Shown here in pieces: positions 1 to 12,881 of a DNA stretch of 64,000 bases; position 1 is the first letter of the stretch, and each line of letters opens with the position of its first letter. The notes under the pieces are model-generated. The model was not told where the DNA came from, did not search any database, and saw nothing but the letters and a program-made list of their open reading frames with translations. The DNA is from Mya arenaria (taxonomy: Eukaryota; Mollusca; Bivalvia; Myida; Myidae). The position numbers were made by a program, and so were the translations under genes. The stretch is taken from NCBI RefSeq assembly GCF_026914265.1, contig NC_069124.1:19447648-19511647 (forward strand), written 5' to 3'.

Positions 1-3000
1 GAACAAATATATATTGTGGGGGGAACACGAGTTCACGGGAACATAAATATATTGTGGGGGAAACACGAGTTCGCGGGAACATAAATATAGTGTGGGGGAA
101 TCACGAGTTCACGGTAACATAAATATATTGTGGGGGAAACACGAGTTCACGGGAACATAAATATATTGTTAGGGAAACACGAGTTCACGGTAACATAAAT
201 ATATTGTGGGGGAAACACGAGTTCACAGGAACATAATTATAGTGTGGTGGAAACACGAGTTAACAGGAACATAAATATATTGTGGGGGAAACACGAGTTC
301 GCAGGAACATAAAATATATTGTGGGGAAAACACGAGTTTACGGGAACATAACTATATTGTTGAGGAAACACGAGTTCACAGGAACATAAATATATTGTGG
401 CGGAAACATGAGTTCAAGGGAACATAAATATATTGTTCGGTAAAACACGAGTTCGCGGGAACATAACTATATTGTTGGGGAAACACGAGTTCACGGGAAC
501 ATAAATATATTGTGGGGGAAACATGAGTTCACGGGAACATAAATATATTGTTGGGTAAAACACGAGTTCGCGGGAACATAACTATATTGTTGGGGAAACA
601 CGAGTTCACGGGAACATAAATATATTGTTGGGTAAAACACGAGTTCACGGGAACATAACTATATTGTTGGGGAAACACGAGTTCGCGGGAATATAAATAT
701 ATTGTGGGGAAAACACGAGTTCACGGGAACATAACTATATTGTTGGGTAAAACACGAGTTCGCGAGAACATAAATATATTGTGGGGGAAACACGAGTTCA
801 CAGGAACATAAATATATTGTGGGAAAAACACGAGTTCACGGGAACATAAATATATTGTTGGGTAAAACACGAGTTCACGGGAACATAAATATATTGTGGG
901 GAAACACGAGTTCACAGGAACATAAATATATTGTTGGGTAAAACACGAGTTCACGGGAGCATAAATATATTGTTGGGTAAAACACGAGTTCTCGGGAACA
1001 TAAATATATTGTGGGGGAAACACGAGTTCACAGTAACATAAATATATTGTTGGGTAAAACACGAGTTCACGGTAACATAACTATTTTGTTGGGGAAACAC
1101 GAGTTCACGGGAACATAAATATATTGTGGGGAAAACACGAGTTCACAGGAACATAACTATTTTGTTGGGTAAAACACGAGTTCGCGGGAACATAAATATA
1201 TTGTGGGGGAAACACGAGTTCACAGGAAAATAAATATATTGTGGGGAAAACACGAATTCACGGGAACATAACTATATTTTTGGGGAAACACGAGTTCACG
1301 GGAACATAAATATATTGTTGGGTAAAACACGAGTTCGCGGGAACATAACTATATTGTGGGGGAAACACGAGTTCACAGGAACATAAATATAGTGTTCGGG
1401 AAATATGAGTTCACAGGAACATAAATATATTGTTGGGTAAAACACGAGTTCGCGGGAACATAACTATATTGTGGGGGAAACACGAGTTCACAGGAACATA
1501 AATATATTGTGGGGGAAACACGAGTTCACGGGAACATAAATATATTGTTGGGTAAAACACGAGTTCACTGGAACATAACTATATTGTTGGGGAAACACGA
1601 GTTCACGGGAACATAAATATATTTTGGGGAAAACACGAGTTCACGGGAACATAACTATATTGTTGGGTAAAACACGAGTTCGCGGGAACATAAATTTATT
1701 GTGGGGGAAACACGAGTTCACGGGAACATAAATATATTGTGGGGAAAACACGAGTTCACGGGAACATAACTATATTGTTGGGGAAACACGAGTTCACGGG
1801 AACATAAATATATTGTTGGGTAAAACACGAGTTCGCGGGAACATAAATATATTATGGGGGAAACACGAGTTTACAGGAACATAAATATATTTTGGGGAAA
1901 ACATGAGTTCACCGGAACATAAATATATTGTGATTGAAACATGAGTTCACGGGAACATAAATATATTGTGAGGAAAACACGAGTTCACGGGAACATAACT
2001 ATATTGTTGGGGAAACACGAGTTCACGGGAACATAAATATATTGTGGGGAAAACACGAGTTCACAGGAACATAACTATATTTTGGGGAAAACACGAGTTC
2101 ACAGGAACATAACTATATTGTTGGGGAAACACGAGTTCACGGGAACATAAATATATTGTGAGGGAAACATGAGTTCACGGGAACATAAATATATTGTGGT
2201 GAAAACACGAGTTCACGGGAACATAACTATATTGTTGGGGAAACACGAGTTCACGGGAACATAAGTATATTGTGGGGAAAACACGAGTTCACAGGAACAT
2301 AACTATATTTGGGGGAAAACACGAGTTCACAGGAACATAAATATATTGTGGCGGAAACATGAGTTCAAGGGAACATAAATATATTGTTCGGTAAAACACG
2401 AGTTCGCGGGAACATAACTATATTGTTGGGGAAACACGAGTTCACGGGAACATAAATATATTGTGGGGGAAACATGAGTTCACGGGAACATAAATATATT
2501 GTTGGGTAAAACACGAGTTCGCGGGAACATAACTATATTGTTGGGGAAACACGAGTTCACGGGAACATAAATATATTGTTGGGTAAAACACGAGTTCACG
2601 GGAACATAACTATATTGTTGGGGAAACACGAGTTCGCGGGAATATAAATATATTGTGGGGAAAACACGAGTTCACGGGAACATAACTATATTGTTGGGTA
2701 AAACACGAGTTCGCGAGAACATAAATATATTGTGGGGGAAACACGAGTTCACAGGAACATAAATATATTGTGGGAAAAACACGAGTTCACGGGAACATAA
2801 ATATATTGTTGGGTAAAACACGAGTTCACGGGAACATAAATATATTGTGGGGAAACACGAGTTCACAGGAACATAAATATATTGTTGGGTAAAACACGAG
2901 TTCACGGGAGCATAAATATATTGTTGGGTAAAACACGAGTTCTCGGGAACATAAATATATTGTGGGGGAAACACGAGTTCACAGTAACATAAATATATTG

Positions 3001-5370
3001 TTGGGTAAAACACGAGTTCACGGTAACATAACTATTTTGTTGGGGAAACACGAGTTCACGGGAACATAAATATATTGTGGGGAAAACACGAGTTCACAGG
3101 AACATAACTATTTTGTTGGGTAAAACACGAGTTCGCGGGAACATAAATATATTGTGGGGGAAACACGAGTTCACAGGAAAATAAATATATTGTGGGGAAA
3201 ACACGAATTCACGGGAACATAACTATATTTTTGGGGAAACACGAGTTCACGGGAACATAAATATATTGTTGGGTAAAACACGAGTTCGCGGGAACATAAC
3301 TATATTGTGGGGGAAACACGAGTTCACAGGAACATAAATATAGTGTTCGGGAAATATGAGTTCACAGGAACATAAATATATTGTTGGGTAAAACACGAGT
3401 TCGCGGGAACATAACTATATTGTGGGGGAAACACGAGTTCACAGGAACATAAATATATTGTGGGGGAAACACGAGTTCACGGGAACATAAATATATTGTT
3501 GGGTAAAACACGAGTTCACTGGAACATAACTATATTGTTGGGGAAACACGAGTTCACGGGAACATAAAAATATTTTGGGGAAAACACGAGTTCACGGGAA
3601 CATAACTATATTGTTGGGTAAAACACGAGTTCGCGGGAACATAAATTTATTGTGGGGGAAACACGAGTTCACGGGAACATAAATATATTGTGGGGAAAAC
3701 ACGAATTCACGGGAACATAACTATATTGTTGAGGAAACACGAGTTCACGGGAACATAAATATATTGTTGGGTAAAACACGAGTTCGCGGGAACATAAATA
3801 TATTATGGGGGAAACACGAGTTTACAGGAACATAAATATATTTTGGGGAAAACATGAGTTCACCGGAACATAAATATATTGTGATTGAAACATGAGTTCA
3901 CGGGAACATAAATATATTGTGAGGAAAACACGAGTTCACGGGAACATAACTATATTGTTGGGGAAACACGAGTTCACGGGAACATAAATATATTGTGGGG
4001 AAAACACGAGTTCACAGGAACATAACTATATTTTGGGGAAAACACGAGTTCACAGGAACATAACTATATTGTTGGGGAAACACGAGTTCACGGGAACATA
4101 AATATATTGTGAGGGAAACATGAGTTCACGGGAACATAAATATATTGTGGTGAAAACACGAGTTCACGGGAACATAACTATATTGTTGGGGAAACACGAG
4201 TTCACGGGAACATAAGTATATTGTGGGGAAAACACGAGTTCACAGGAACATAACTATATTTGGGGGAAAACACGAGTTCACAGGAACATAGCTATATTGT
4301 TGGGGAAACACGAGTTCACGGGAACATAAATATATTGTGGGGAAAACACGAATTCACAGGAACATAACTATATTGTGGGGAAAACACGAGTTCACGGGAA
4401 CATAACTATATTATTGGGTAAAACACGAGTTCGCGGGAACATAAATATATTGTGGGGGAAACACGAATTCACAGGAACATAAATATATTGTGGGGAAAAC
4501 ACGAGTTCTCGGGAACATAACTATATTGTTGGGGAAACACGAGTTCACGGGAACATAAATATATTGTTGGGTAAAACACGAGTTCGCGGGGACATATATA
4601 TATTGTGGGGGAAACACGAGTTCACAGGAACATAAATATATTGTCGGGGAAACGTGAGTTCACAGGAACATAAATATATTGTGGGGGAAACATGAGTTCA
4701 CGGGAACATAACTATATTGTTGGGGAAACACGAGTTCACGGGAACATAAATATATTGTGGGGAAAACACGAGTTCACAGGAACATAACTATATTGTGGGG
4801 AAAACACGAGTTCACAGGAACATAACTATATTGTTGGGGAAACACGAGTTCACGGTAACATAAATATATTGTGGGGAAAACACGAGTTCACAGGAACATA
4901 ACTATATTGTGGGGAAAACACGAGTTCACGGGAACATAACTATATTGTTGGGGAAACACGAGTTCACAGGAACATAACTATATTGTTGGGGAAACACGAG
5001 TTCACGGGAACATAAATATATTGTGGGGAAAACACGAGTTCACAGGAACATAACTATATTGTTGGGGAAACACGAGTTCACGGTAACATAAATATATTGT
5101 GGGGAAAACACGAGTTCACAGGAACATAACTATATTGTTGGGGAAACACGAGTTCACGGGAACATAAATATATTGTTGGGTAAAACACGAGTTCGCGGGA
5201 ACATAAATATATTGTGGGGGAAACACGAGTTCACAGGAACATAAATATATTGTGGAGGAAACATGAGTTCACGGGAACATAACTATATTGTTGGGGAAAC
5301 ACGCGTTCACGGGAACATAAATATATTGTGGGGAAGCACGAGTTCACAGGAACATAAATACATTGTGGGG
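1..5370. repeat. 38-39-bp satellite array with a 1,951-bp higher-order duplication
   Basis: Continuous head-to-tail array of roughly 138 units of 38-39 bp, each built on 'acgagttcacgggaacat' then 'aaatatattgtgggg'. Units vary at fixed places (aaatat/actat, ttcac/ttcgc, gtggggg/gttgggta). About 368-2330 is repeated at about 2319-4281 with an offset of 1,951 bp and very few differences, for example at 3568 and 3710. The array starts before the window and ends abruptly at 5370. Because 39 is a multiple of three, it creates long spurious reading frames on the minus strand (QYIYVP-type repeats); none is a gene. Confidence 0.95.
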
Positions 5371-5587
5371 TTTAACTAGTTTATATGGCCATAACCTAAC
5401 ACATGTCCCAATATGTATCAATAATTACACAATTAGTTATATCAGACCCATCGGAGACAGCATCATTATTTAAAAACAATGACGAATAAAATCAATAACA
5501 CCATGTAAACCTATAAACTTATTTCAAGTTCTCAACGACCGGATAAAAACATCAGCTGCAAATGAATGAATCAACCCTTAACAACAT
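5371..5587. other. Short unique stretch after the satellite
   Basis: AT-rich sequence between the end of the satellite and the inverted-repeat element at 5588. No gene or repeat is recognised here. Confidence 0.5.
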
Positions 5588-7240
5588 CAGTGTGTGTATA
5601 CCACGTGATAAATTACTTCATATATGCTTCTTCGGAAGGCAACATTTTGCTTAAAGTAAAGACTTAAATCAAAGATAACTTTTCTAATACTACACCATTA
5701 TAAATAAAACAAAGTCTATGCCACCTAAAGGGCCATGCCTTCGTGCTATTACAAAAATTTGATAAGGTGATTAGTTTCATTAAACACTTCGACAAACCTG
5801 TTTCTAAATTATATTTTTTGATAGTGCTCCGTCAGACAGCCGAAATGTGTACTACCCCCATTTCTCCAATTATTGTTTTGTTTCAATCGGCCCGATCTGT
5901 ACCAGATAATCCCCGATGATTTATTTTTTTGATCGGCCAGATTGTCGTCCTGAAACGCCTCCAATCGTCCCCATTTTTTAAGCCGATTGAGTCCTGACCA
6001 ATGAACCACGGCGAGGCTGGTCGTCTGAGGATCTGGTGATGGTCGGGTGCTTACACTCCGACGACACTACGCACGACACTCGGAAGAGAGCGGCAGAGGC
6101 TAAACGAAGGTCCAGAAATATTGACACCAGGTTTTGATATTTTAACTTCCAAGCTTTCAATTTCAAAAGTTTTCTTCACATTTATGGAAGTTTTTGTACG
6201 TCCAATGAATCTATTCTGGAATCCATTTCTAAGTCCTGAGTCATATACTTTAAAACTTCCTTTAACAGAAGCCCTGAATGTTTGGACACCAGTAGTTGAA
6301 GACTGCTGACAAAAGATCGGATTGCAGGTTATCATATCAATGTTTATAATTTATATGCAATTAGACACTAATTTCTTAAAGCATTTGAACGCTTTTAGCC
6401 ATTAAACATCAATTTATAAGCACAAATAAGAAAACAATTGGTTTTAAGACAATGACTGTACTGATTCTGAGACAAACATTAAGAAAGTTGTCAAAACAGT
6501 CAATCTGTGAGAATGCAGTTTTAAGACGGAATATGATGTTAAAACAACATCTGGATATGTTTTTTAGATATTTTTAAACACAATTTGGAGAGTTATAGTT
6601 TGAGGGAGTGGGGTTCTATGGGGTGAGGTGGGGGTAAACAACGCACAGACACCTGTGCTTAGCACCTGTGGTGCATACCAGACAACCAGAAACGATTGAC
6701 AGGTCATATTTTAGTATGTTCATGTTTCAATTTGACCTATTTGAAGCAAAGATATAAATTGTAACAACATGATGTTTATAATGGGTGTAAGTTAATTCAA
6801 TCAAATGGAAATCTCCCTTAAATTCCTCTAATCGTCGAGTATTCATCGCATGCAGTGACGAATCTTGCATATTTCACGGCCATTACTCGATGATCATTGA
6901 CCGCCGTCTGCGCATGCGCAGTATGGTAAGTATGACACATTTCACGGGTCTTTCATGCCACACCGGTACTCTCGGGACCAAAATAATCTTTGGTGAAATG
7001 GCCCTTTTAAGGTTTGTCGAAGTGTTTTAAGAAACTAAACTCTCAATCAAACTCTGGTAAAATACCGGAAGTGGGGCTCCGTAAGCGGCGTAGACTGCGC
7101 TATGCTTCATTTTAGATAATTTTCATTTTAAGAAATAGTGAAGTTATCTTTGTTTAAAGTCTTCATCCGACGCAAAATGTTGCCTTCCGACGTAGCATTT
7201 ACGACGCAATTTATCACGTGGTATACACATGAACAGTGAT
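5588..7240. mobile_element. MITE-like inverted-repeat element carrying a ~1.15-kb insert
   Basis: The left end 'cagtgtgtgtataccacgtg' (5588) is answered by an inverted, slightly eroded right end at about 7211-7238 ('cacgtggtatacacatgaac'). Both halves match the compact element at 26757-27240: 5588-5840 matches its left half and about 6995-7230 its right half, including the 'acacttcgacaaacctg'/'gtttgtcgaagtgtt' pair. The middle, about 5842-6993, is absent from the compact copy. It is therefore either an insertion or the cargo of a longer family member. No clean target-site duplication is visible here, unlike the copy at 26757. Confidence 0.75.
6051..6335 (-). other. Open stretch inside the element insert; possible captured exon
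   Basis: A 94-codon open frame on the minus strand within the insert that separates the two MITE halves. Upstream of it on that strand is 'cttttgtcag', an acceptable splice acceptor. The translation has mixed, non-repetitive composition (for example GFQNRFIGRTKTS) and does not resemble a family I recognise. It could be a captured gene fragment or a chance frame. No start or donor is convincing. Confidence 0.2.
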
Positions 7241-7596
7241 TGCCCATAAATATACCCTCAAGTTATTCAAAGACAGCTATCTCTCATCTTGCCATAGGAA
7301 GGTTTATATATGTGTATATATATATTTCCATCAGAAACGTTGCCAAATGTCTTTTGAAAGTTCATGTTTTGTATGAAAATTATAAGTTCATATTCAGTTG
7401 GTTGTTTAATGAGTATTAGATTAAGACTGACAGGCCGGGACAGCGAATCAAAACATACCCAAAATTAAAAGTCGCTAAATATAGACAAGAATCACATTGC
7501 TTACTTTTGCCAATATATGCGAACAGATTACCTAAAACTATCAAAACGCCAATTGACTGGAGTGCAAGGTGTTCGATAATGAATCCCTAGGTTAGA

Positions 7597-8652
7597 CAGC
7601 AGTGTAGGACCTTATTATTCCCAGATCATATTCTTCACAGGTCTGGGAAAAATAGGAGCCTATTCTTCACAGTTTCAAACTGTGACATATATGATTGACC
7701 AAGATGGTTGTAAGCAAGATAATTATATTCTTCACAAATTTTGTCGATGACATTTGCTGTTTGATAAATTTGATATTAAAAATGTAAAAATAAAAATAAA
7801 TAAAAATAATGAAAATAAAAAAAAAAAATAATAATAAGAATAAGAAGAAGAAGAAGAAGAAGAAAAGGAAGAAGAAGAAGAAGAAGAAGAAGAACAACAA
7901 CAACAATTCTTAAAACTAAAATTTTCTCTATATTTATCTTGGTCGGATTGTGTCCCTGAGGGTGAATTGTTACACTATCGTAAATGCACGACTATATCAG
8001 GCAAGCTTGGAACAGAACTATCTTAAAACCAAAGCTCTTTAGCACTGCAGTATTCACTGTTGCCCGAAATTTAGCCGTTGAAAGCGTTGGAAATACTTTT
8101 TCCAGTACATCTGTCTATGCCAACACAACTAACGACAACAAACACATTGCCATTTACCTTTACTAGGCATACACCAACTATTACGGTGGCAACAAGAACC
8201 AATACTATTCCTACTTATACCACTAATCCGTACAGCAACAACAACAACAAAATAAAACAACTATCTTTACAACAACCGCCACTGCGCCTATATCTGCAGC
8301 CAACTAACAGCAACAACAGCAACAGAAACGACAACAATATAATCAACGGTTCTTTATGACTAGAATATATACGCATACATGTATATAAACAAAATATAGC
8401 TGCAATACTGGAAAAAACAATTTGTGACAAATGTGTTAAAAAAATGATGCAATTTTTGACCTGTGAGGAATGTGATCTCATGGTACATAAAAAGACCCGG
8501 CTTCGATCACAACTTTCCCAGGAGCTGTGACATATCTGTTCGAAATGTGTGACAAATGAAATCTTATTATTCTCAGCTGTGAAGAATAGGATCCTATTTT
8601 TCCAAGGTGGGAAGAATAATGATATGGCAAAAATAAGGTCTTACACAGCAGC
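7597..8652. mobile_element. ~1.06-kb element with long inverted terminal repeats
   Basis: 'cagtgtaggaccttattatt' at 7600 and the following ~70 bases (to 'ggagcctattcttcacag', about 7671) recur inverted at about 8570-8652 ('gaagaataggatcctatttt' to 'aaggtcttacacagcag'). The interior is low-complexity: A-rich and GAA-rich tracts at 7780-7895 and an AAC/CAA-rich tract at 8190-8345. No transposase is recognisable, so this looks non-autonomous. It lies directly upstream of the first surviving exon of the truncated metalloprotease gene. Confidence 0.7.
7780..7895. repeat. A-rich / (GAA)n low-complexity tract
   Basis: Runs of A and AAT followed by repeated 'gaa' trinucleotides ending in 'caacaacaacaa'. 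It lies inside the inverted-repeat element at 7597-8652. Confidence 0.85.
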
Positions 8653-8888
8653 ATATGGTGTGCATTTTGGGGATACTTATAACTGCAATGCAACCTCTTC
8701 ATGGTTTGTATTCTGTAAAATGTAGTTTGCCATGCTTTTAAATCAAACAAAATATTAATGAGATTGAACTTGCGTTCGACAATGGCGTAGGTCAAACGTG
8801 ATCTGCAATAGTAATATGTATATGTTTAGCAATATCACCGAGTTTACAGCAACGTACACAACACTTACAACGCTTGGGTTTATTTTAG

Positions 8889-9021
8889 GTTTGGAATGAA
8901 CCATGACCAAGGTACAAAATCATGTCCATTCCATGAGTACGTGATGTCGCCATGGATTTGGCATCCCTGGACTTTCACGGCCTGTTCAGCTGATGATTTG
9001 GAGTATCACACTAGTGGGTCA
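8889..9021 (+). CDS. Copy A exon: C-terminal part of the M12B zinc site and Met-turn
   Basis: Follows the acceptor 'tattttag'. The reading frame gives GFGMNHD, then a Cys, then EYVMSP, the third zinc-ligand histidine and Met-turn methionine of reprolysin-type proteases. It aligns codon for codon with 28042-28170 until near its 3' end, where the donor is unclear: 'gtgggt' at 9014 gives phase 1 and 'gttaaa' at 9022 gives phase 0, but neither gives phase 2. The upstream exon with the first two histidines is missing. Confidence 0.7.
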
Positions 9022-10480
9022 GTTAAACGACATGTCCTGGTAGTTTTGTCCCTACACAATTTAGCATTAGAAAGTAGAAACAATCAGTTTTGGTAGTTTG
9101 GGTGTATACCATAAGGTAAGTCTGTGTGTATTACCCGCACTAATGTTGAACGCCGAAATCAATCAGGTTTAGTGTGTCAAAGGCAATTTAAATAATAACT
9201 TTATTGAGTTGAATGCAATATCATTGAATTCAGATCATGGCGTTGCTTTATTTCATTACGCTGTGAACGTACTGCGTAATGTCAATAAAGAGAATAATGA
9301 GCATCTGATTTTAATAAGACCTAAATGCGTACGACTTTCATGTTTTCATAATTGTCTTAATTCAATTGCTCTGTGCATACTTATAATTTACTACTGCATT
9401 TGTCTACGTGTACCGCTATGAGGTACCTGCAGTTAGGTGTCCCTTCGTATAAATGAAAAAGTATCTCCGTTAAATCTTAACACTAGTTTCAATGCGTAGC
9501 GCCTACGTATAATCTACGTGTTTGCTATGTATCAACTTCTGTGCAAAAGTGGTTGGGAAGGTTAAAAATTAAAACGGTTCAAAAGTGATGTTTCATTTAG
9601 TTTTGAGGAAATATCTGTTTTGGGAGTAAAACATACATTCTTGGTGACATGATATGGAGTAATAAGGATTTTGAACAAAATTTTACAAAAATAGATTTCA
9701 AATAAGAAAAATGTATTCAAAAAATTATGTAAAATAGTGGATGAAATTTATTTCCTGATTACAAAAATGCATTGTTTTAATATAGCTGCGATCACTTCAA
9801 AGCCTCAAAACATTGTTGATTGTGTAGTTCCGATAATTTTGACTCATAAACATTAAGACATTTCCGGGAAAACTTAAATGCTTTGTGGTTGGAAATCTGA
9901 TTAAATCTGTTTTCGTAAAAATTGCTCAACTCCTAACTTCACCTTCACATGTTGGATATATGAATTCTTCTTACTGGATATTAACCTCAACACTAAATAA
10001 AAATAAATATTTTAAACATTTTAAATCTTGGTCCTTCAAACGACGTTCGCATTGTGGCCGGTCCTTAATAATAAATCAACAGCAGGTCTTATTTGCAAAA
10101 ATAAAATAGACGAATGCAGCATTTTGAAATTGAAAAGGAAACCCGCAATATTGCTTTCATACGACTGCATTAATAAACCAAACCGCTCAACAAAATAATG
10201 GTAACCTTTAAGTCTACAAAAGAGGACTGAATCAAAAAATTTTTTTATCATAGGCAGAATGAGATGTGGCATTGATAGTGATATTTCTGTTCGGAAGACA
10301 CCGGGGGTATTTACGGGCACCATCCGCCTCTAAACAGTCATAATGCTATATTAATACATGTAGTTGAAAAATACTGCTCTTTTCTGCTAAAATAGTTACT
10401 GGTTTAACCAGTTAATTAAGCAGACCTGTGAAATCTAGTTTCTTACTCCGCAACATCACTCGTTTTAGAATACAACTCAG
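9022..10480. other. Intron-like sequence of copy A
   Basis: AT-rich sequence between two recognisable exons. I see no other gene, element or structured repeat in it. Confidence 0.6.
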
Positions 10481-10622
10481 AGACTATAAACAAACCTGCC
10501 TGACTCCAGTGGATCCTGGCTACTTTGAGGACCTCTGTGATGGTTTTCTAGGCACCAAATACAGTTTGGATGAGCAATGCCGACTTCTCTTTGGACCAAA
10601 CAGTGGACGCTGCAATTATTTG
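10481..10622 (+). CDS. Copy A exon: disintegrin-like segment
   Basis: 142 nt, the same length and phase as paralogous exon 29911-30052. It begins after 'tacaactcag' and encodes DYKQTCLTPVDPGYFEDLCD followed by DEQCRLLFGPNSGRC. That pattern resembles the 'QC..iFGP....C' stretch of ADAMTS disintegrin-like domains. The putative donor GTGCGG is poor. Confidence 0.75.
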
Positions 10623-10951
10623 GTGCGGAAATAATTACAGATAAACCTAATATATGTAAACTAAAGATGCTTACGCTATCTTGATTTATAATTTGATACT
10701 TCTTAAAACAGTTTTAACCAGTTTTTTTACTGGAAAGAAATTATCCTAATTTTTTTTAAATTTAACTTATTATTGAGTTAATATCTAGAGTAAATATTGC
10801 TAACAAATATCTGAACTGTACATAATGTCAAATTATATATAATGATCTTGATATCATATAATAATTATGTCCAGTGATATACACTGATATATCATGTGTT
10901 TTAGCTCAATATATTTCATTCTGCCAGTTGAAGTGGGCTACGATCAGTTTT

Positions 10952-11848
10952 AGCTCGACTATTCGAAAACATAAGGAGGGCTATACTACTCGCCCCGGCG
11001 TCGGCGTTTGCTTTAGCGTCGGTGTCGGCGAGCGGTTAAAGTTTAAGGCAGGTTGGCATTTTCATTTATAACTCAAATACTCTTTATTCAAATCGTCTTA
11101 TACTTCATGCAGTTGTTAAGGACCATCACCCGATAAGTTTACATGACTTCATATTATCTTAAATACAAATTTTGTCTACTGATTGCCTTGGAAACTTAGG
11201 TTTAAGTTAAATGCACATTTTGTCAGGTTAAAGTTTAAGGAGAATTTGGGTTTTTTATTAATAACTTCTATACCCTTCATTCACTTGACTACATTTTATA
11301 CACAATTATTGTCGACCATCTAACAATTAGGTAAAATAAACAGTTGGTACTGCATATCTTTTGTTAGGGCAGAAATATTGCAACCAAACTTGGTTTGTAG
11401 AAATTGTTAATGGAGACCTTTCACGGGATTTCGTTTTTGGCCCCTAGGGTCAAGGTCACCGGGTTATAAGAATAACACACGGCGGGCCGGCGGTAGGGCG
11501 GCGTCAAACTCACCTATGGTATCGAATAATTTAAGTTGGGTTTGACATATAGTGACCAAATTTGGTATGTAGGAATAATTTATGGAGGAATTCCATGGGA
11601 TAACATTTTGGGCCCCTAGGGTCAATTAAAGGTCACTGTAAAAATAGATAAAAAACAGTAAAAACAGTAAAAACTGAATCTCACAACGACGGCTTAAGTT
11701 CTTCTGTTTACCATTGAAAACTTGATTTCGTAACATTGCGGCTTTTCTTGTTTATGTTTTTAATTTGTCTTGCTTTATTTCTTTTGACAGGCACATATAA
11801 CATTATAAGTGTATTCATTTCTAAGGCAAAGCGGCGTATAGTCGAGCG
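10952..11848. mobile_element. Dispersed element with 'gctcgactat' inverted ends in an intron of copy A
   Basis: Starts 'agctcgactattcgaa' and ends 'gtatagtcgagc', giving inverted 10-bp termini. The left part is GC-rich ('cgccccggcgtcggcgtttg'). The interior holds two copies of a unit around 'ggcccctagggtcaa' (about 11440 and 11614). Related units recur at 40080-41160. The repeat type is familiar from bivalve introns; no coding capacity is seen. Confidence 0.6.
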
Positions 11849-11891
11849 CGCTGTCTTACGACAGCTCTGAATACTAATTCTTTGCATTTAG

Positions 11892-12056
11892 CAATTCAAT
11901 GAAGATGAGTTAAGCCAAGGCTATGTAAGAGGATGCTCAGGAAGCCGCACGCTATTTTACTGTTTTCCGGAGGAGAGGGACGGCTTTTGTTATTCTGTTG
12001 ATCGGGCCTTAACGGGAACCAAATGTGTAATCGACGGCGTTCTTGATCCTGACAAT
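11892..12056 (+). CDS. Copy A exon: cysteine-rich segment
   Basis: Exactly 55 codons between 'catttag' and 'gtgagt', open throughout. It encodes a YVRGCSGSRTLFYCFPEE-type sequence and ends in GTKCVIDG...DPDN. It is one codon longer than the paralogue (30412-30573). Cysteines are conserved between the copies. Confidence 0.8.
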
Positions 12057-12710
12057 GTGAGTAATTTGATCAATTAAAAATGATCTTAAAAGTTAGTATA
12101 TGTCTTCGGGATTATTATTCATGCTACTTTTTTATAATTACCAAACAAAGGAGGGAGTAAATAAATGAAAATGAATACCATATGTTTATACTTATTTTTC
12201 TTTAATTTATCTTGTATATGAAATGGATTAAAAAGAATGAAAAAGGAATATACATTCCATTGTAAATGAAGCAGCTCATTCACCGCCTGATAAAATCTGC
12301 AACGTCAAGAAGGGATTCCATATATTTTAAGTTTGAAAAGATGGTTAGGCGGATCGGTGAGCCAAATTAGAACAAATATTGGCCAAAAAATATATAAAGT
12401 GAAAATTGTAAAAATGAATCGAAGAATGGTTGTACTATAAATTCAATACCTTCCGTTTAAGCGAACTAGAAAATTTCCAAAAACGTTTGCATGTATATGC
12501 CCACAACGTATTCTGCTACGTGTCCAAAAGGTCCTTGTCAATTTTTTTCAATTGTGTCAGCTTCGTTACGGTTCTGTGAACATGCATGTATATAATTATT
12601 ACAAAATATAACCCATTGATATCTTAATGTTGATGTGCTTGATTCAGACATGAATTGCCACCATTCAATCACTGGTGTGAAGGCCTTTGCTTATATGAAT
12701 TCATTTTCAG

Positions 12711-12881
12711 ATCTGCTACGCAGGAACATGCCAGAGTAAGAAAATTTGCGATACCAAACCTTGCGTTTGTAAGGGTAACTGGTGCTGTAAGAACAAACGG
12801 AATATAGATGGCGGATGTTGCGACGGATGCCGGAGCAGAATCAGAGGATCACTGCAAAAATGTTCGTTTATGTCTGGATGA
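12711..12881 (+). CDS. Copy A last exon: double-cysteine C-terminal module
   Basis: Preceded by 'attcattttcag' and ending in TGA at 12879-12881, 57 codons. It encodes ICYAGTCQSKKIC, then CVCKGNWCCKN and GGCCDGC. It is nearly identical to 30968-31135 except for the last dozen residues. AATAAA motifs follow at 12997 and 13018. Confidence 0.8.
   Translation: MCYAGTCQSKKICDTKPCVCKGNWCCKNKRNIDGGCCDGCRSRIRGSLQKCSFMSG

Larger units (their letters stand above)
8889..12881 (+). pseudogene. Truncated ADAM/ADAMTS-like metalloprotease gene (copy A, four 3' exons)
   Basis: Four exons match the last four exons of the complete paralogue at 18769-31135: 8889 to about 9021, 10481-10622, 11892-12056 and 12711-12881 (stop TGA). 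The first carries the end of the zinc site (FGMNHD) and the Met-turn (EYVMSP). The next two carry the cysteine-rich segments containing DEQCRLLFGPNSGRC and RTLFYCFPEE. The last carries the CVCKGNWCCKN...GGCCDGC tail. No HExxH exon, prodomain or signal peptide is found between 5371 and 8889. The first exon has no donor in the phase the next exon needs (the paralogue uses phase 2), and the second exon's donor has drifted from GTGAGG to GTGCGG. I infer a 5'-truncated remnant; a short transcript of the open C-terminal exons is not excluded. AATAAA occurs at 12997 and 13018. Confidence 0.7.

Noticed and set aside
1..5370. CRISPR-like array or repeat-protein gene
   Set aside because: Units are head-to-tail without unique spacers, in eukaryotic context. 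The QYIYVP-type frames follow from a 39-bp period and are interrupted.
8078..8359. 93-codon Thr/Asn-rich frame
   Set aside because: It translates the AAC/CAA-rich interior of the inverted-repeat element at 7597-8652.
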